A stretch of 64,000 nt of DNA from positions 147,318 through 211,317 of the forward strand of contig NZ_VOSI01000004.1 of the NCBI RefSeq assembly GCF_019797745.1. The letters run 5' to 3'. The notes under the pieces are model-generated. The model did no database searches. It saw only the letters and a list, made by a program, of their open reading frames with translations, and was not told where the DNA came from. The DNA is from Edaphocola aurantiacus. GTDB taxonomy: Bacteria; Bacteroidota; Bacteroidia; Chitinophagales; Chitinophagaceae. Position 1 is the first letter of the stretch. Every line of letters begins with the position of its first letter. Position numbers and translations under genes: made by a program. Positions 1 to 9,508 of the stretch are shown piece by piece.

Positions 1-129
1 ATCCCTGACCGTAACCCTTTCTTTATCGGGTGCCGCATTTTTAATACTTAATTTAAGCCAGGAAACCAGGCCTATCGTCAGAACTATTGACAGGATAATC
101 AATATGATCTTTATGGGTGTTGATCTCAT
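1..129 (-). CDS. Membrane-anchored protein, N-terminal fragment (cut by window edge)
   Basis: The first 43 codons of a gene that runs off the left edge of the window. The ATG at 129-127 overlaps the TGA of the upstream 1828-residue gene in an ATGA arrangement, so the two are probably translationally coupled and belong to one operon. The visible peptide starts MRSTPIKII and has one hydrophobic segment at about residues 6-24, followed by a charged stretch. This fits an N-terminal signal anchor with the rest of the protein outside the cytoplasmic membrane. No lipobox is visible. The family cannot be told from 43 residues. Its place after the SEDS/PBP-like gene suggests an envelope role, which is inference only. 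Confidence 0.7.
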   Translation of the reverse strand, partial: MRSTPIKIILIILSIVLTIGLVSWLKLSIKNAAPDKERVTVRD

Positions 130-3100
130 GGTTTTTTATTAAAATAGTATTTGAATGATTGTGATTCTACAGATTGACTGATGATACGATTAACCAGATC
201 CCAGTCAAAATCGCCTGTATGGTCTATGGTGAAATACCATCCGTATAGTCTTGCCTGTCCTATGTTTGCTGCACTGGTCAGATCTTTGTCTGCTACAATA
301 ACGATCAGTCTCCTGGAGCTTTTTCCTTTCGAGGTCTGCTCGTTGATCGTTCCCGTTTTGGCATAGAAGAAGTAATTACTGTACTTCGCTTTAAGACCTG
401 ATAAACGCTTACCGGTACCATTTGCACCATTGATCACATCACTCATCCCCTGCATGATATTGTAGGCCATAAAGGTGCGGAAGTTACCATCGCCTCTCCA
501 GCTGGAGTCTACCTGCCAGTTCTGAACCGGCATTGCCTGCCGCGTCACACTCATGCGGAAATTGCGGTTCTGGCTGGCCATAGACATGTACATCTGCAAC
601 ATCATAAATGGTGTGATGCGATACGGATAACCACCCAGTGTGGCTGTTTTCAGCCCCAGGTTAAAGTTCTGCTGTATCTCGTTGAATGCCCGTTCTGACT
701 GCAGATAATACGATTGCTCAGGGAAGCTCCATAAGTAACCACCGCTGCGGTTGCGGTCCAGTACATTATACAGGGCAGAGTCTACATAATTAACCCTGTC
801 GATACTCGTCACCTGGAAATCATTTTTGTCCTTGTCTTTGGTACGCAGGCTGGCATTCTGCTCAAAGCCCGTAGCGATGAGTGAGTTCTCATTGCCAAAG
901 TAGCTTTTATGCGTTTTACCCTTATCCGTAGCCGGCCAGTTGCCTTTGCGGGCATTGAAGTTAGGCAGGTAATAATTTGATCCTTTAAAAGATAAATTCG
1001 GGAAGGTATTATTGGCGCCTGCACCTCTACTCAGCACATTTTCCAGGCTGTAATGGTTATCTTTAAAGTAATTTCCTTTGCTATACGAACCCAGGAACAT
1101 CATTACCGATTGATAGTAGTTACTGGAAAATTCCAGGAACTTGGTCAGGCCTACATCACCGTAATAGTGGTCATCATTTTTCCATGGTTTCACCAGTTTC
1201 AGACCAGCATAAGTATTGATCTCCGGTATGCCGGCAGGATGCAATACCAGGTTTTCCCATCCGGCATTTACCTGCGATGCGATGAGGCTGGTCGTAAGTG
1301 GTTTGATGGAGGAGCCTGGTCCGAGGAACAGGTTCAGCAGGTTACGATTACCCCACTGATCCCTTTCATTTTTTGCATTGCTGAAGAAGAACTGCTGTCT
1401 TTGCAGGGCATAAATAGCAGCATCGTTATTCGGATCCAGCACATTACGATTGGTCACGTAGTCTGCCATCAGGCGCACGTTTCCGTCACCGTCGGTGGCG
1501 ATAACACTAAAGTTGTATTTCTTGTTTTTATCAACAATCTGTTTGCTGACCGCATTGATGTCATTTTGCACATCTTTTGATAATGCATAATCCAGGGTAA
1601 TGCGTACTTCCTTATTCAGCTCTTTCTCGTTACTGTAGGCTGTTTTCAGGGCATTGGCAAAGTTGTATATCCAGAAGTTATTTTCTTTCAGCGGGTACAC
1701 AATCTTATATTCTCCGTTGATCCATTTATTTAAGGCATAGCGGTTGCCGGAGTTGCGGAAGCCCAGGGTAAAGGACTGATCCTGATTGAAGATGGTTGCC
1801 TGATCTTCATTGTTCAGTGTGCTGACAAATGAAGTGGCATTCTGCTCAATATTCTTCTGTACATTTTTATATACAAAAATATGTGCCTGGCCTTTGCTGC
1901 TATTGTTTACATTAATGATCCCTACATTTTCCGGATTGTTGCCTGCAAACCAGTTGCCCGGCATTAAGGCAAACTGTATGCTGCTGGACGGATCGTTAAT
2001 GAAATAAGGTAACAGCACATTTTTGGCGCTGTTATTATAGCTCACCAATGCGGTAGATACATCATTAAAGAATAAAGACTCGCTTACATTTCCGTTCCAT
2101 ATCATACGACTTTCTACAGGAGGCAGTTCCAGGTACATATTCTTATTGTACACGGCATTGTAGCGCTCATTGTCGTAAATGATAAACAGCGGATTATTCA
2201 GTTCAAATGCTGTAGATGGTTTGTCTATCAGGTTATTGAAGATACTGCGCGTATAGGGGTCCCCGACCACATCGTTTTTCAGGTGTGCAAAGCGATCATC
2301 CTTGCCTAGGATGCCGATCAGCTGGGTATAATTATACTTCACTCTTTTGCTGTCGAGGCTGTCCTGTATAGTGGCCAGCAGCCCGTTCAGGTCAACATCT
2401 ATATGCTTCTGGGTTTTGTCCAGGGTGATAGAGAAGTTTTTATTATTCAGTTCATTTCTCTGTACTGTGGTTAAGGCAAATGCTGCGATTAAGGCCACGA
2501 AGAAGGCATACTTAATAGCATTGCCCTGCAGGTTGATGTTGAATGAGTGCTGTTGTGTAGGTGCCTGTACCAGCGTTAAGCCCAGTAGTAATAAAGGTAA
2601 TATAACCGATACACGGCTGGTAAGGCTCAGGAATGGAAAATCCTGGCCGAAGAATACGAAACGGTTGGTGGCCGTCAGCCATACAAACAAGGCTATGGTA
2701 AAGAGCAGGATCAGCGGTATTAAGCCCGCATAGCTGCCCAGGTCTCTCGGTTTGGACGGATCGGATGGCAGTAGTTGTACCTTGTACGAGATCAGGTACA
2801 GGATCATAGGTAATAAGATCAGGAACAGGATCAGATACATGACAAAATCGCCCAGCTCGCTGATCACATAACGGGCGATCACTACATCACGCGTCTGCGT
2901 AGGATAGTCTACCCCCACACGGGAATGCGGGCGCAGGTTGATGGTATAATGCTCATCGTACGGTTTGCTGATATAAGAGTTGATGAACCATTGGTTCTCA
3001 GCAGTTTCAATGATCTTCCTTGTTTTGAACGAGGTGTATTCATTCTCCTGCATCAGCTGGCTGATCGGCTGGTGAATGATAGAAGCGCGGTACTGTACGT

Positions 3101-5612
3101 GTTTTACAACATCATTCAACTGATGATCTACTCTTGCGCGGGTGTATGGTATACTGATCAGGATGATCCACAATGCGGTTACACCTAATGTAATCTTCAG
3201 TACTTTACTGTCTTTCGGATACAGCACATAAATGATCAATGCTACGAATACCAGTACGGCCAGTATGACGAATAATTTATACGTCAGCAGGTAGTAGAAC
3301 AGCGATTTGAACGATAGGGTAGTCAGGTATACAATCAGTGCTGTGATACCGTATATCCAATAGTTGTTCGGTTTGTACAGCATACGCTTGATGCTGTTGT
3401 TGCTGCGATCCAGTGGCTTTTTCAGGAAGTTGATGAAGATATTCTTCAGCAGGATGAAAAGGGTAAACAGGATGGCAAATCCGCGGTCACATACAGCAAA
3501 GAACAGGATGGTCAGCGCGGTAATGATGAAGGTCGGATTATTGAAAAGGTAATAGAAATAAGCCTTGGCCTGTATTTTCAGTTTGGATTTTTCGCCCAGT
3601 ATATCCAGTGGCTTATACTCGAACCGGCGGTTGCTGATCTTGGAAAAATACCAATAGCCCAGCAGTGGCACCAGAATAGAAATAATACGGGTAAAGATCT
3701 CTATATGCATCACCTTCTTGTTGAGCATAAAGAGTACAAGACAGGCCGCGATGAATATAGCATATGTCTTGTTGATACCGGCCATGTTGCCTGTATTCAG
3801 CTTCAGAAAACGATCTAATTCAAAATCACCTTTACGGTTCAGTACTGCTCTGTAGATAATGATGAGTAGGACAAACAACAAGATCCAGATCAGGGTAAGC
3901 GGTACCGGTAGTATAAAGCCAAGGTTAAAATCGAAATTGATCAGCGTATTTTCCAGCTCGTATTTGGTAATGTTCTCCAGCGGAGGGAAGGTAGCTACAC
4001 GCCAGTACAGTATAAAACGTAAGGCCGTCAGCACAAAGATCACAGAAAGGATGATCGGCTCCAGGCGGTCTATTTTTTTGCCGGGGAAGAAGACTGTAAG
4101 CAATACAAAGGCGATATAGATAATGCCCAGGTACAGCACTGTATTGTCCGGGCTGAATCCGTTTTTGGAGAAATCCCTCACATCAAACAAATAATGCACA
4201 CTATGGTCTTCGCTACTCAGGCTGAATTTCTGCTGGGTCACATCCTGGTGTTTGCCATTACGGTTATTGTCCGTTACAGCAAGGGCCAGCGGGGTATTGG
4301 GTGATCCGGTAACATAGTCTATATTACCATCAATAGCCTCGCTCACACGCAGGTTGTAGGTCGTAAAATAGAAGCCTTCTTTTAAGTTATCCGTAATGAT
4401 GCGGTCAAAATCGTTCGTAATGAAACGAATATTCTTGTCGCCCCTGGATTGGATACCCGGGCTTTTGAGCATATAGGTATTGGGATAATCAAATACAATA
4501 GCCAGTTTGTTCTGGTTGCCCAGAGCATAATCTGCACCTGCAATACTACCCAGGTGCAATAGTTTTTTATTATTATTGAATCCGATGTAGAACTGTTCTC
4601 CCAGGCCGATCGTTGCCGCGTTGCTGATATTCGGGCTGATCGTTTGTCCGCCTACCTGTAACTGGTATCCGTTGGTGAAGAAGCTTCTATCCGGGAATAG
4701 TTTCAATGATTGTGCATCCTTTGAATGATTGACCAGGAGGTAGGTATTGCCGGTTTGCAACAATATAGATTCCAGTACCTGGTAACTTTCCGGCTTACCG
4801 GAACTGAAGTTGCGGTTGTCAAGGAACAGGTCGAAGATGGACATCCCTTTTTTGAGCGGAGCATCTTTGATGGTGATATTATCGGTATAAGGCGCCGTAA
4901 GATTAAACTGCTCCAGCAATTCTGCATCATTACACTGCAGGCTTATAGTATAAACCGTTTCACTTTCAGGAGCACCGAACAGGCGTTTGAATATGTTGTA
5001 GTGCTGCTCCTGTATGCTAATATTCAGTTTGTTCTGTGCATTACTGATGCTGAACTGATCTTTAATGTCTGCAGTGAAAATATTGTTGAGCAGGCGGTTT
5101 TCTCCATCATCACCAACCTGTATCACCGGCTGATAGAATGCCGAGAAGCTTACCCTGGCCTGATCTGTACCGGATGCTGCTATCGTAATGCGTGCATCAC
5201 GATTGGTACTGTCCTGCAGGATGGGGAATACATCCAGCTTTTTATCAAATGCAATACCGGTATTGCTTAAGCCATGGTATTCATTATTGGTAAACCAGCT
5301 GCGGTCTCCCAAAGGGTTCATGGTAAAGTATACGGCAAATACCCCTGTCATAAAGACAAGGGTAAGTAAACCGAAATTCAGTACGCTTTTCCATTTATTA
5401 TTGAACGCGACCATTTTACTGATGCGTTCATCGCCCTGCTTATATTGCTTTAACCGGGTATTGATAATGTTTTCCAGCCCCAGTTTGGCTACATAGAAAA
5501 ACAGACATGCAATAATGGTGAGGCTCAGGAACCAGCTCAGCACGCTGCCAAAGGCAATATTGAGGCCGATAATCGCGGCAGCCGGTATACCAAAGAACAA
5601 AAGTTTCTTCAT
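126..5612 (-). CDS. Giant membrane protein: SEDS (RodA/FtsW-like) region plus penicillin-binding transpeptidase domain
   Basis: A protein of 1828 residues. Residues 1-100 hold about three membrane segments and 100-485 look extracytoplasmic. Residues 490-1060 hold a dozen or so membrane segments. This part resembles a SEDS peptidoglycan glycosyltransferase: TRDVVIARYVISELG around D909 matches the RodA/FtsW loop with the essential Asp, and GQDFPFLSLTSR near 990 resembles the FtsW PLPFxSYGGSS region. Residues 1070-1828 are extracytoplasmic and carry all three transpeptidase motifs: SSIK (S1434, K1437), SSN (1496-1498) and KTGT (1752-1755). The predicted role is to polymerise and cross-link peptidoglycan from one chain. 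Separate SEDS and class B PBP partners are the norm and run about 400 and 600 residues, so this protein is far larger. The start directly follows the stop of the upstream gene (TAGATG). The PBP call is firm. The SEDS call rests on short motif matches and topology. Confidence 0.8.
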   Translation of the reverse strand: MKKLLFFGIPAAAIIGLNIAFGSVLSWFLSLTIIACLFFYVAKLGLENIINTRLKQYKQGDERISKMVAFNNKWKSVLNFGLLTLVFMTGVFAVYFTMNPLGDRSWFTNNEYHGLSNTGIAFDKKLDVFPILQDSTNRDARITIAASGTDQARVSFSAFYQPVIQVGDDGENRLLNNIFTADIKDQFSISNAQNKLNISIQEQHYNIFKRLFGAPESETVYTISLQCNDAELLEQFNLTAPYTDNITIKDAPLKKGMSIFDLFLDNRNFSSGKPESYQVLESILLQTGNTYLLVNHSKDAQSLKLFPDRSFFTNGYQLQVGGQTISPNISNAATIGLGEQFYIGFNNNKKLLHLGSIAGADYALGNQNKLAIVFDYPNTYMLKSPGIQSRGDKNIRFITNDFDRIITDNLKEGFYFTTYNLRVSEAIDGNIDYVTGSPNTPLALAVTDNNRNGKHQDVTQQKFSLSSEDHSVHYLFDVRDFSKNGFSPDNTVLYLGIIYIAFVLLTVFFPGKKIDRLEPIILSVIFVLTALRFILYWRVATFPPLENITKYELENTLINFDFNLGFILPVPLTLIWILLFVLLIIIYRAVLNRKGDFELDRFLKLNTGNMAGINKTYAIFIAACLVLFMLNKKVMHIEIFTRIISILVPLLGYWYFSKISNRRFEYKPLDILGEKSKLKIQAKAYFYYLFNNPTFIITALTILFFAVCDRGFAILFTLFILLKNIFINFLKKPLDRSNNSIKRMLYKPNNYWIYGITALIVYLTTLSFKSLFYYLLTYKLFVILAVLVFVALIIYVLYPKDSKVLKITLGVTALWIILISIPYTRARVDHQLNDVVKHVQYRASIIHQPISQLMQENEYTSFKTRKIIETAENQWFINSYISKPYDEHYTINLRPHSRVGVDYPTQTRDVVIARYVISELGDFVMYLILFLILLPMILYLISYKVQLLPSDPSKPRDLGSYAGLIPLILLFTIALFVWLTATNRFVFFGQDFPFLSLTSRVSVILPLLLLGLTLVQAPTQQHSFNINLQGNAIKYAFFVALIAAFALTTVQRNELNNKNFSITLDKTQKHIDVDLNGLLATIQDSLDSKRVKYNYTQLIGILGKDDRFAHLKNDVVGDPYTRSIFNNLIDKPSTAFELNNPLFIIYDNERYNAVYNKNMYLELPPVESRMIWNGNVSESLFFNDVSTALVSYNNSAKNVLLPYFINDPSSSIQFALMPGNWFAGNNPENVGIINVNNSSKGQAHIFVYKNVQKNIEQNATSFVSTLNNEDQATIFNQDQSFTLGFRNSGNRYALNKWINGEYKIVYPLKENNFWIYNFANALKTAYSNEKELNKEVRITLDYALSKDVQNDINAVSKQIVDKNKKYNFSVIATDGDGNVRLMADYVTNRNVLDPNNDAAIYALQRQQFFFSNAKNERDQWGNRNLLNLFLGPGSSIKPLTTSLIASQVNAGWENLVLHPAGIPEINTYAGLKLVKPWKNDDHYYGDVGLTKFLEFSSNYYQSVMMFLGSYSKGNYFKDNHYSLENVLSRGAGANNTFPNLSFKGSNYYLPNFNARKGNWPATDKGKTHKSYFGNENSLIATGFEQNASLRTKDKDKNDFQVTSIDRVNYVDSALYNVLDRNRSGGYLWSFPEQSYYLQSERAFNEIQQNFNLGLKTATLGGYPYRITPFMMLQMYMSMASQNRNFRMSVTRQAMPVQNWQVDSSWRGDGNFRTFMAYNIMQGMSDVINGANGTGKRLSGLKAKYSNYFFYAKTGTINEQTSKGKSSRRLIVIVADKDLTSAANIGQARLYGWYFTIDHTGDFDWDLVNRIISQSVESQSFKYYFNKKP

Positions 5613-6632
5613 CTAGATATGCTTTAATTTATAACCCAGTACGATACTGTCATCCAGTCCGGTCACACCATTGCGCTGCAGGATATCCCGCAGTACACGG
5701 ATGTTGGCCGGTATTTTATCGATTGGGGTATCCGGACCTATAACCGGGAACTCATTGGTAAAGGTCGGATTGCCGGTGATGAGCTGCACATTGGCATCAT
5801 CATAATTAAGTTTTTTACGGATCTTGGTACGGGTAATGCTGGACAGGTGCGTCGCTGCAATGTTGAGCTGACGCATGATTTCAGCCTGGTTGCCCTGGTT
5901 GATGGCTTCCTGTAACGGAAGTACGATCTTCTGAAATACCTGGTTGTAATAGAGCTCATCGCCGGAAATAAGGGCTTGAGTCTTCTCTGTAATCAGGCGG
6001 TTTTTATCTCGCGTATCCGTCAACTCTTTCTGTAATTGCTGTAAGACCAGTGGATCGGCTGCGCCGGCTGGAGCAACATTGTCATTATGTTGTGGTGCCG
6101 GTGCGGAAGGGCGCATCATTTTACCTGCAATAAAACCGATGATCAGGGCTATAACACCACTTACCAGTGGCCATAACCATGCATTGGCGGTAGATGTTTC
6201 GGCAACTTCAGCGGCCGGTTGTGCCCCTTCTTCTTCGACGGTGTCCGTAGCGGAAGCGGCAGTTCCGTTCTGGCTGATGAGCAGTTTGCCATCCGGCATT
6301 TTACCGGCAACATCCAGCATCTTATTGATGGTGCTGCTTCCGGCATTATCACTCAGCACAGAAGTTAACTGTGCTGAGGATACATGGAGTAAATTATATA
6401 TCGCGGTACTATCCTGCGGATTGACCAGCTCTATCGTTTTTCCGGAACGTTTTATGGCAAAGTCCTGTACTTTTTCATCCTTTTGTACTTTGAGGACATC
6501 GTTGCTGATGATAACAGCGGCGCTGCCGGTGTAGCCGGGAAGTTGCATGCTGCCTTTCTGCGCGTCAATATTCTGTGCGAAACTGAAGAGGCTGATGCAG
6601 CTCATGCCTGATATTAAAATAGCTTGCTTCAT
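5613..6632 (-). CDS. Signal-peptide and single-pass membrane protein with cytoplasmic coiled coil
   Basis: A protein of 339 residues that I do not recognise as a named family. It has a signal peptide (residues 1-20, ending SFAQ), an extracytoplasmic domain at about 21-125, an acidic and Ala-rich linker, a membrane helix at 151-170 followed by K171 and R174, a Pro/Ala linker, and a predicted coiled coil at about 193-222. A C-terminal cytoplasmic domain (225-339) ends in a conserved-looking RDILQRNGVTGLDDSIVLGY stretch. The topology (outside domain, one helix, inside coiled coil) suits an adaptor between the upstream actin-like ATPase in the cytoplasm and the downstream SEDS/PBP protein in the membrane, much as RodZ or MreC link MreB to RodA-PBP2. 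That role is inferred from order and topology. It lies 26 bp after the ATPase gene and abuts the next start codon. Confidence 0.75.
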   Translation of the reverse strand: MKQAILISGMSCISLFSFAQNIDAQKGSMQLPGYTGSAAVIISNDVLKVQKDEKVQDFAIKRSGKTIELVNPQDSTAIYNLLHVSSAQLTSVLSDNAGSSTINKMLDVAGKMPDGKLLISQNGTAASATDTVEEEGAQPAAEVAETSTANAWLWPLVSGVIALIIGFIAGKMMRPSAPAPQHNDNVAPAGAADPLVLQQLQKELTDTRDKNRLITEKTQALISGDELYYNQVFQKIVLPLQEAINQGNQAEIMRQLNIAATHLSSITRTKIRKKLNYDDANVQLITGNPTFTNEFPVIGPDTPIDKIPANIRVLRDILQRNGVTGLDDSIVLGYKLKHI

Positions 6633-6658
6633 AATGAAGATATGTAGGGCTTATAGAT

Positions 6659-9310
6659 TTAGAAATATTGTGGTCCTTTCGGTTTGTTTACCGGTGCATT
6701 GTATCCCGGGTTCTGGCTCGCTCCTCCGGAGAAAGGCGGCGGGGGCAGGATAGGCGCTTTACGGATATCGTCCCGGCGAATACTGTAGATATATTGCTCA
6801 TCGATATAGTTCGGGAAGAGGGATGGTACTACCATATTCATTTCTACTTTATCATGGTCAAATATCTCTGATAGCTGCAGGATCTGTTTTACTGTATCAT
6901 GTTCCAGCTTGCGCACCAGGTAACCCTGTGGTGTGAATATGATGTCAGCATCTACGGACTGTCCCGGATTATCATACAGGCTGCTGCCGGATACTTTAAA
7001 GCGTTTAGCCCCGATCAGGATCTGGCTCTTGTATAATGTATCGTATGTGATCGGTTTATCAGTTGTCAGTACGGCCTTGGCATTTTCTATATCGTTCAGT
7101 TCGTTGAAGAACAGGTTGATCAGGCGATTGCCCAGGCTTACTTTCTTCTTCTCTTCCTCATGTTCCTGCGTAGCCGGAGCAGCATCCTGCTTCGCGCCTA
7201 CAATGATCTGGATCGGGTAGCCGATACGCTCGGTATTCAATCGTACAGTATTGTTGAATACCCCTTTGATACAAACATCTTTCAGCTCTGTACCGTTCAG
7301 AATATGTATTAAGCCACCTGCGATCTGCAGTTGGTCTGTAAGGCTGGAACGTAACTCTTCTGCCAGTGGTTTAAAGAGAAATCCTCTACCGGTAAGGATG
7401 ATGCCCCCACAGTTAAAGTCTTCTTTATTATCCTTGATCATTTTCAGATTGCTCACTACACGCTGAGCGATCAGTTTGCTGGTATCTTCTACATAACCAT
7501 AGAAGTCACTGATGTTTTCGATCTGTGATAGAAGATCGATCAGGGTATTAATATCCGATCCGGATTCGGTAATGTTACGGAAATTAAAGTCGCCCGATCT
7601 GGCATTTACCCATTGGTTCAGGGCATAAGCTTTATTGTCAATATAGTTATACTTCAGTCGCTCCAGTTCTTTGTACAGCCTGTTTTTTACCTCCAGGTTA
7701 CTGTCGGTAAGGTTACGTAACACCTGGTCTTTAATAAAGCGGAACGCTACTGCAGCATTGTCTGCATTGGCACGAATGTAATGCAGTACTGTTTCAAAAA
7801 TGGCGAAAGTGATCATGTTACCGGCACCTGCGAAACCATTTCTGTAAATCGGTTTGATGTTAAACAGATTGTCTTTACCTGTACGGATCACCGAAAAATC
7901 GGTAGTGCCTTTACCGGCATCAACAATGATATAATCACTGTCTTTGCGTACCTGTACATCATTCTTATTAATATATCCCAGGAAGGACGCATCACTTTCC
8001 GAGATGGTCAGGATCTCCCAGGCGAGTATTTTGTCTTTGTATTCATGCTGGGCAAAATCGGCAAAGATCATATGCAGTAACTGCTGCGTATGACGTATGT
8101 CTGCATAGTCATAAATGTTAGGTACCAGCAATACAAAACGGATCTTGCGTTTGGCCTGGCTGTATTTAATGAACTCCTTTTTCAGGAAAGATTCAATGAT
8201 AACTTTCAGGATGCTGTTATATGTTTTGTTCTTAACCTCTCCCAGATTTACATTGATGTCATAGCCTTCTTTATTGATATTGAAATTCAGGCGGCTGAAT
8301 ACATCTACATACTTATGCGTAATCTTCAGGTTAGGCAGCTGATGGAATCTTTTCTCTGTAAGGGTTACAAAACCACTGTCCTTACTGGAACTGTTGACCA
8401 GCATTTTCAGGTTGTCTGGCATATTCTGGATAAAGAGTTCTTTGTCTATATCCTCATATTCTCCTGTCAGATCTTCTTTAAGGAAGAAGATTGATTTGTA
8501 GAAATTAGTATGTTCTTCTTCCTGGTAATAAGAAGAAGTGTCTTCACGATCGATCCAGCCTTTTGCCTTGTGGAAGGCATAGATATTTCGGAAGAGATTT
8601 TCGTGTTCCGGTTTCTTTTCCTGGTAGCCAAATCCGCTCTGATAGCGTTTTACAGCCAGCTGGCTGGATTCGGAGCCAAAGTCGAGGGCCATGCCCAGGA
8701 ACTGTTCCGGATGTGCAAAAGAGATGATGAACTGGTGGATGTAAGTCTGTGCACTGACAACCAGCTCTACACTGATATGAAGGTCAGGAAACTGATCAGT
8801 ATTCAGCTCCGGCAGCTTGTGACCTATGTTACCGAATACATTGAACGCACCATTGCTGTAATTATTTGCAGTGATCTCAATACAACCTGCGAAATGGCCG
8901 ATATTGCTGCTGGCAGACAGAACCGGAGGTGGTGCATCAAAAAACTGTGGCTGTTGTTTGGGTGCCGGTTTATAAGTATCGAGGTCATCATAAGTGAGTG
9001 GCGCCTCTGCTTCCGGTTCCGGCTCCGGTGCTGCAGGTACAATGGGCGCTTGCTCCTGAGCCCTAAGGGTAACGGTCAGCTTGTTCCCTTCCAGCGTGTA
9101 AGCTGGACTCAGATTTCCAATGTGTATATCCTGTGTTTCGGGTATAAATGTACGGATGTCTGCATCCTTCAACATACTGAATAAGTTGAAATGTACATTT
9201 TCAGGAACTTCAATTAAATATTGATTTTGCACAGGCTGATCCTGTGATTGTAATTGTAAGGTTACCTCTCTGCGATCGTTAATGACAACGGGTAAAATAT
9301 AATAATTCAT
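6659..9310 (-). CDS. Large actin/Hsp70-fold ATPase-like protein (possibly SrfB-related)
   Basis: A protein of 883 residues with no signal peptide, so probably cytoplasmic. Residues 1-200 form a beta-rich region with a Pro/Glu-rich linker at about 88-130. The ASKHA (actin-Hsp70-hexokinase) signature follows: phosphate-1 ALDFGSESSQLAV at 208-220, phosphate-2 DYIIVDAGKGTTDFSVI at 459-475, and the adenosine motif GGIILTGRGFLFKPL at 635-649. The 240-residue gap between the phosphate motifs is larger than in DnaK or MreB, so there are inserted subdomains. The C-terminal 200 residues end in a Pro/Gly-rich tail. The layout recalls the SrfB 'virulence factor' family of Hsp70-like proteins, but I cannot confirm that by sight. 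It is the first gene of the cluster that leads into the membrane adaptor and SEDS/PBP genes. The nucleotide-binding fold is well supported and the biological role is unknown. Confidence 0.75.
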   Translation of the reverse strand: MNYYILPVVINDRREVTLQLQSQDQPVQNQYLIEVPENVHFNLFSMLKDADIRTFIPETQDIHIGNLSPAYTLEGNKLTVTLRAQEQAPIVPAAPEPEPEAEAPLTYDDLDTYKPAPKQQPQFFDAPPPVLSASSNIGHFAGCIEITANNYSNGAFNVFGNIGHKLPELNTDQFPDLHISVELVVSAQTYIHQFIISFAHPEQFLGMALDFGSESSQLAVKRYQSGFGYQEKKPEHENLFRNIYAFHKAKGWIDREDTSSYYQEEEHTNFYKSIFFLKEDLTGEYEDIDKELFIQNMPDNLKMLVNSSSKDSGFVTLTEKRFHQLPNLKITHKYVDVFSRLNFNINKEGYDINVNLGEVKNKTYNSILKVIIESFLKKEFIKYSQAKRKIRFVLLVPNIYDYADIRHTQQLLHMIFADFAQHEYKDKILAWEILTISESDASFLGYINKNDVQVRKDSDYIIVDAGKGTTDFSVIRTGKDNLFNIKPIYRNGFAGAGNMITFAIFETVLHYIRANADNAAVAFRFIKDQVLRNLTDSNLEVKNRLYKELERLKYNYIDNKAYALNQWVNARSGDFNFRNITESGSDINTLIDLLSQIENISDFYGYVEDTSKLIAQRVVSNLKMIKDNKEDFNCGGIILTGRGFLFKPLAEELRSSLTDQLQIAGGLIHILNGTELKDVCIKGVFNNTVRLNTERIGYPIQIIVGAKQDAAPATQEHEEEKKKVSLGNRLINLFFNELNDIENAKAVLTTDKPITYDTLYKSQILIGAKRFKVSGSSLYDNPGQSVDADIIFTPQGYLVRKLEHDTVKQILQLSEIFDHDKVEMNMVVPSLFPNYIDEQYIYSIRRDDIRKAPILPPPPFSGGASQNPGYNAPVNKPKGPQYF

Positions 9311-9508
9311 AATGATGTTTTTCTTGTGTGGCGTATCGCAAAATAAACATTTACTTACAAAAGATATGATAATTTCGGCAAAACACCATATTTCCCGGCG
9401 AGTGCATCCCGACCTTTATTTCATTAATTGAGCAAGAGGCAAAAGGTAACCCTTCGGGCTTCTTTAATATTTGTGAAAATTGTGGTTATCTCATTGCTGC
9501 ACTGTAGG

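Noticed and set aside
8510..9184. A 224-codon open frame on the plus strand
   Set aside because: It is antisense to the actin-like ATPase gene, which has clear motifs, and shows no coding character of its own.
1..9310. Type VI or other secretion system, suggested by the SrfB-like first gene
   Set aside because: No sheath, tube, baseplate or ClpV-type gene is visible. The parts seen point to peptidoglycan synthesis instead.
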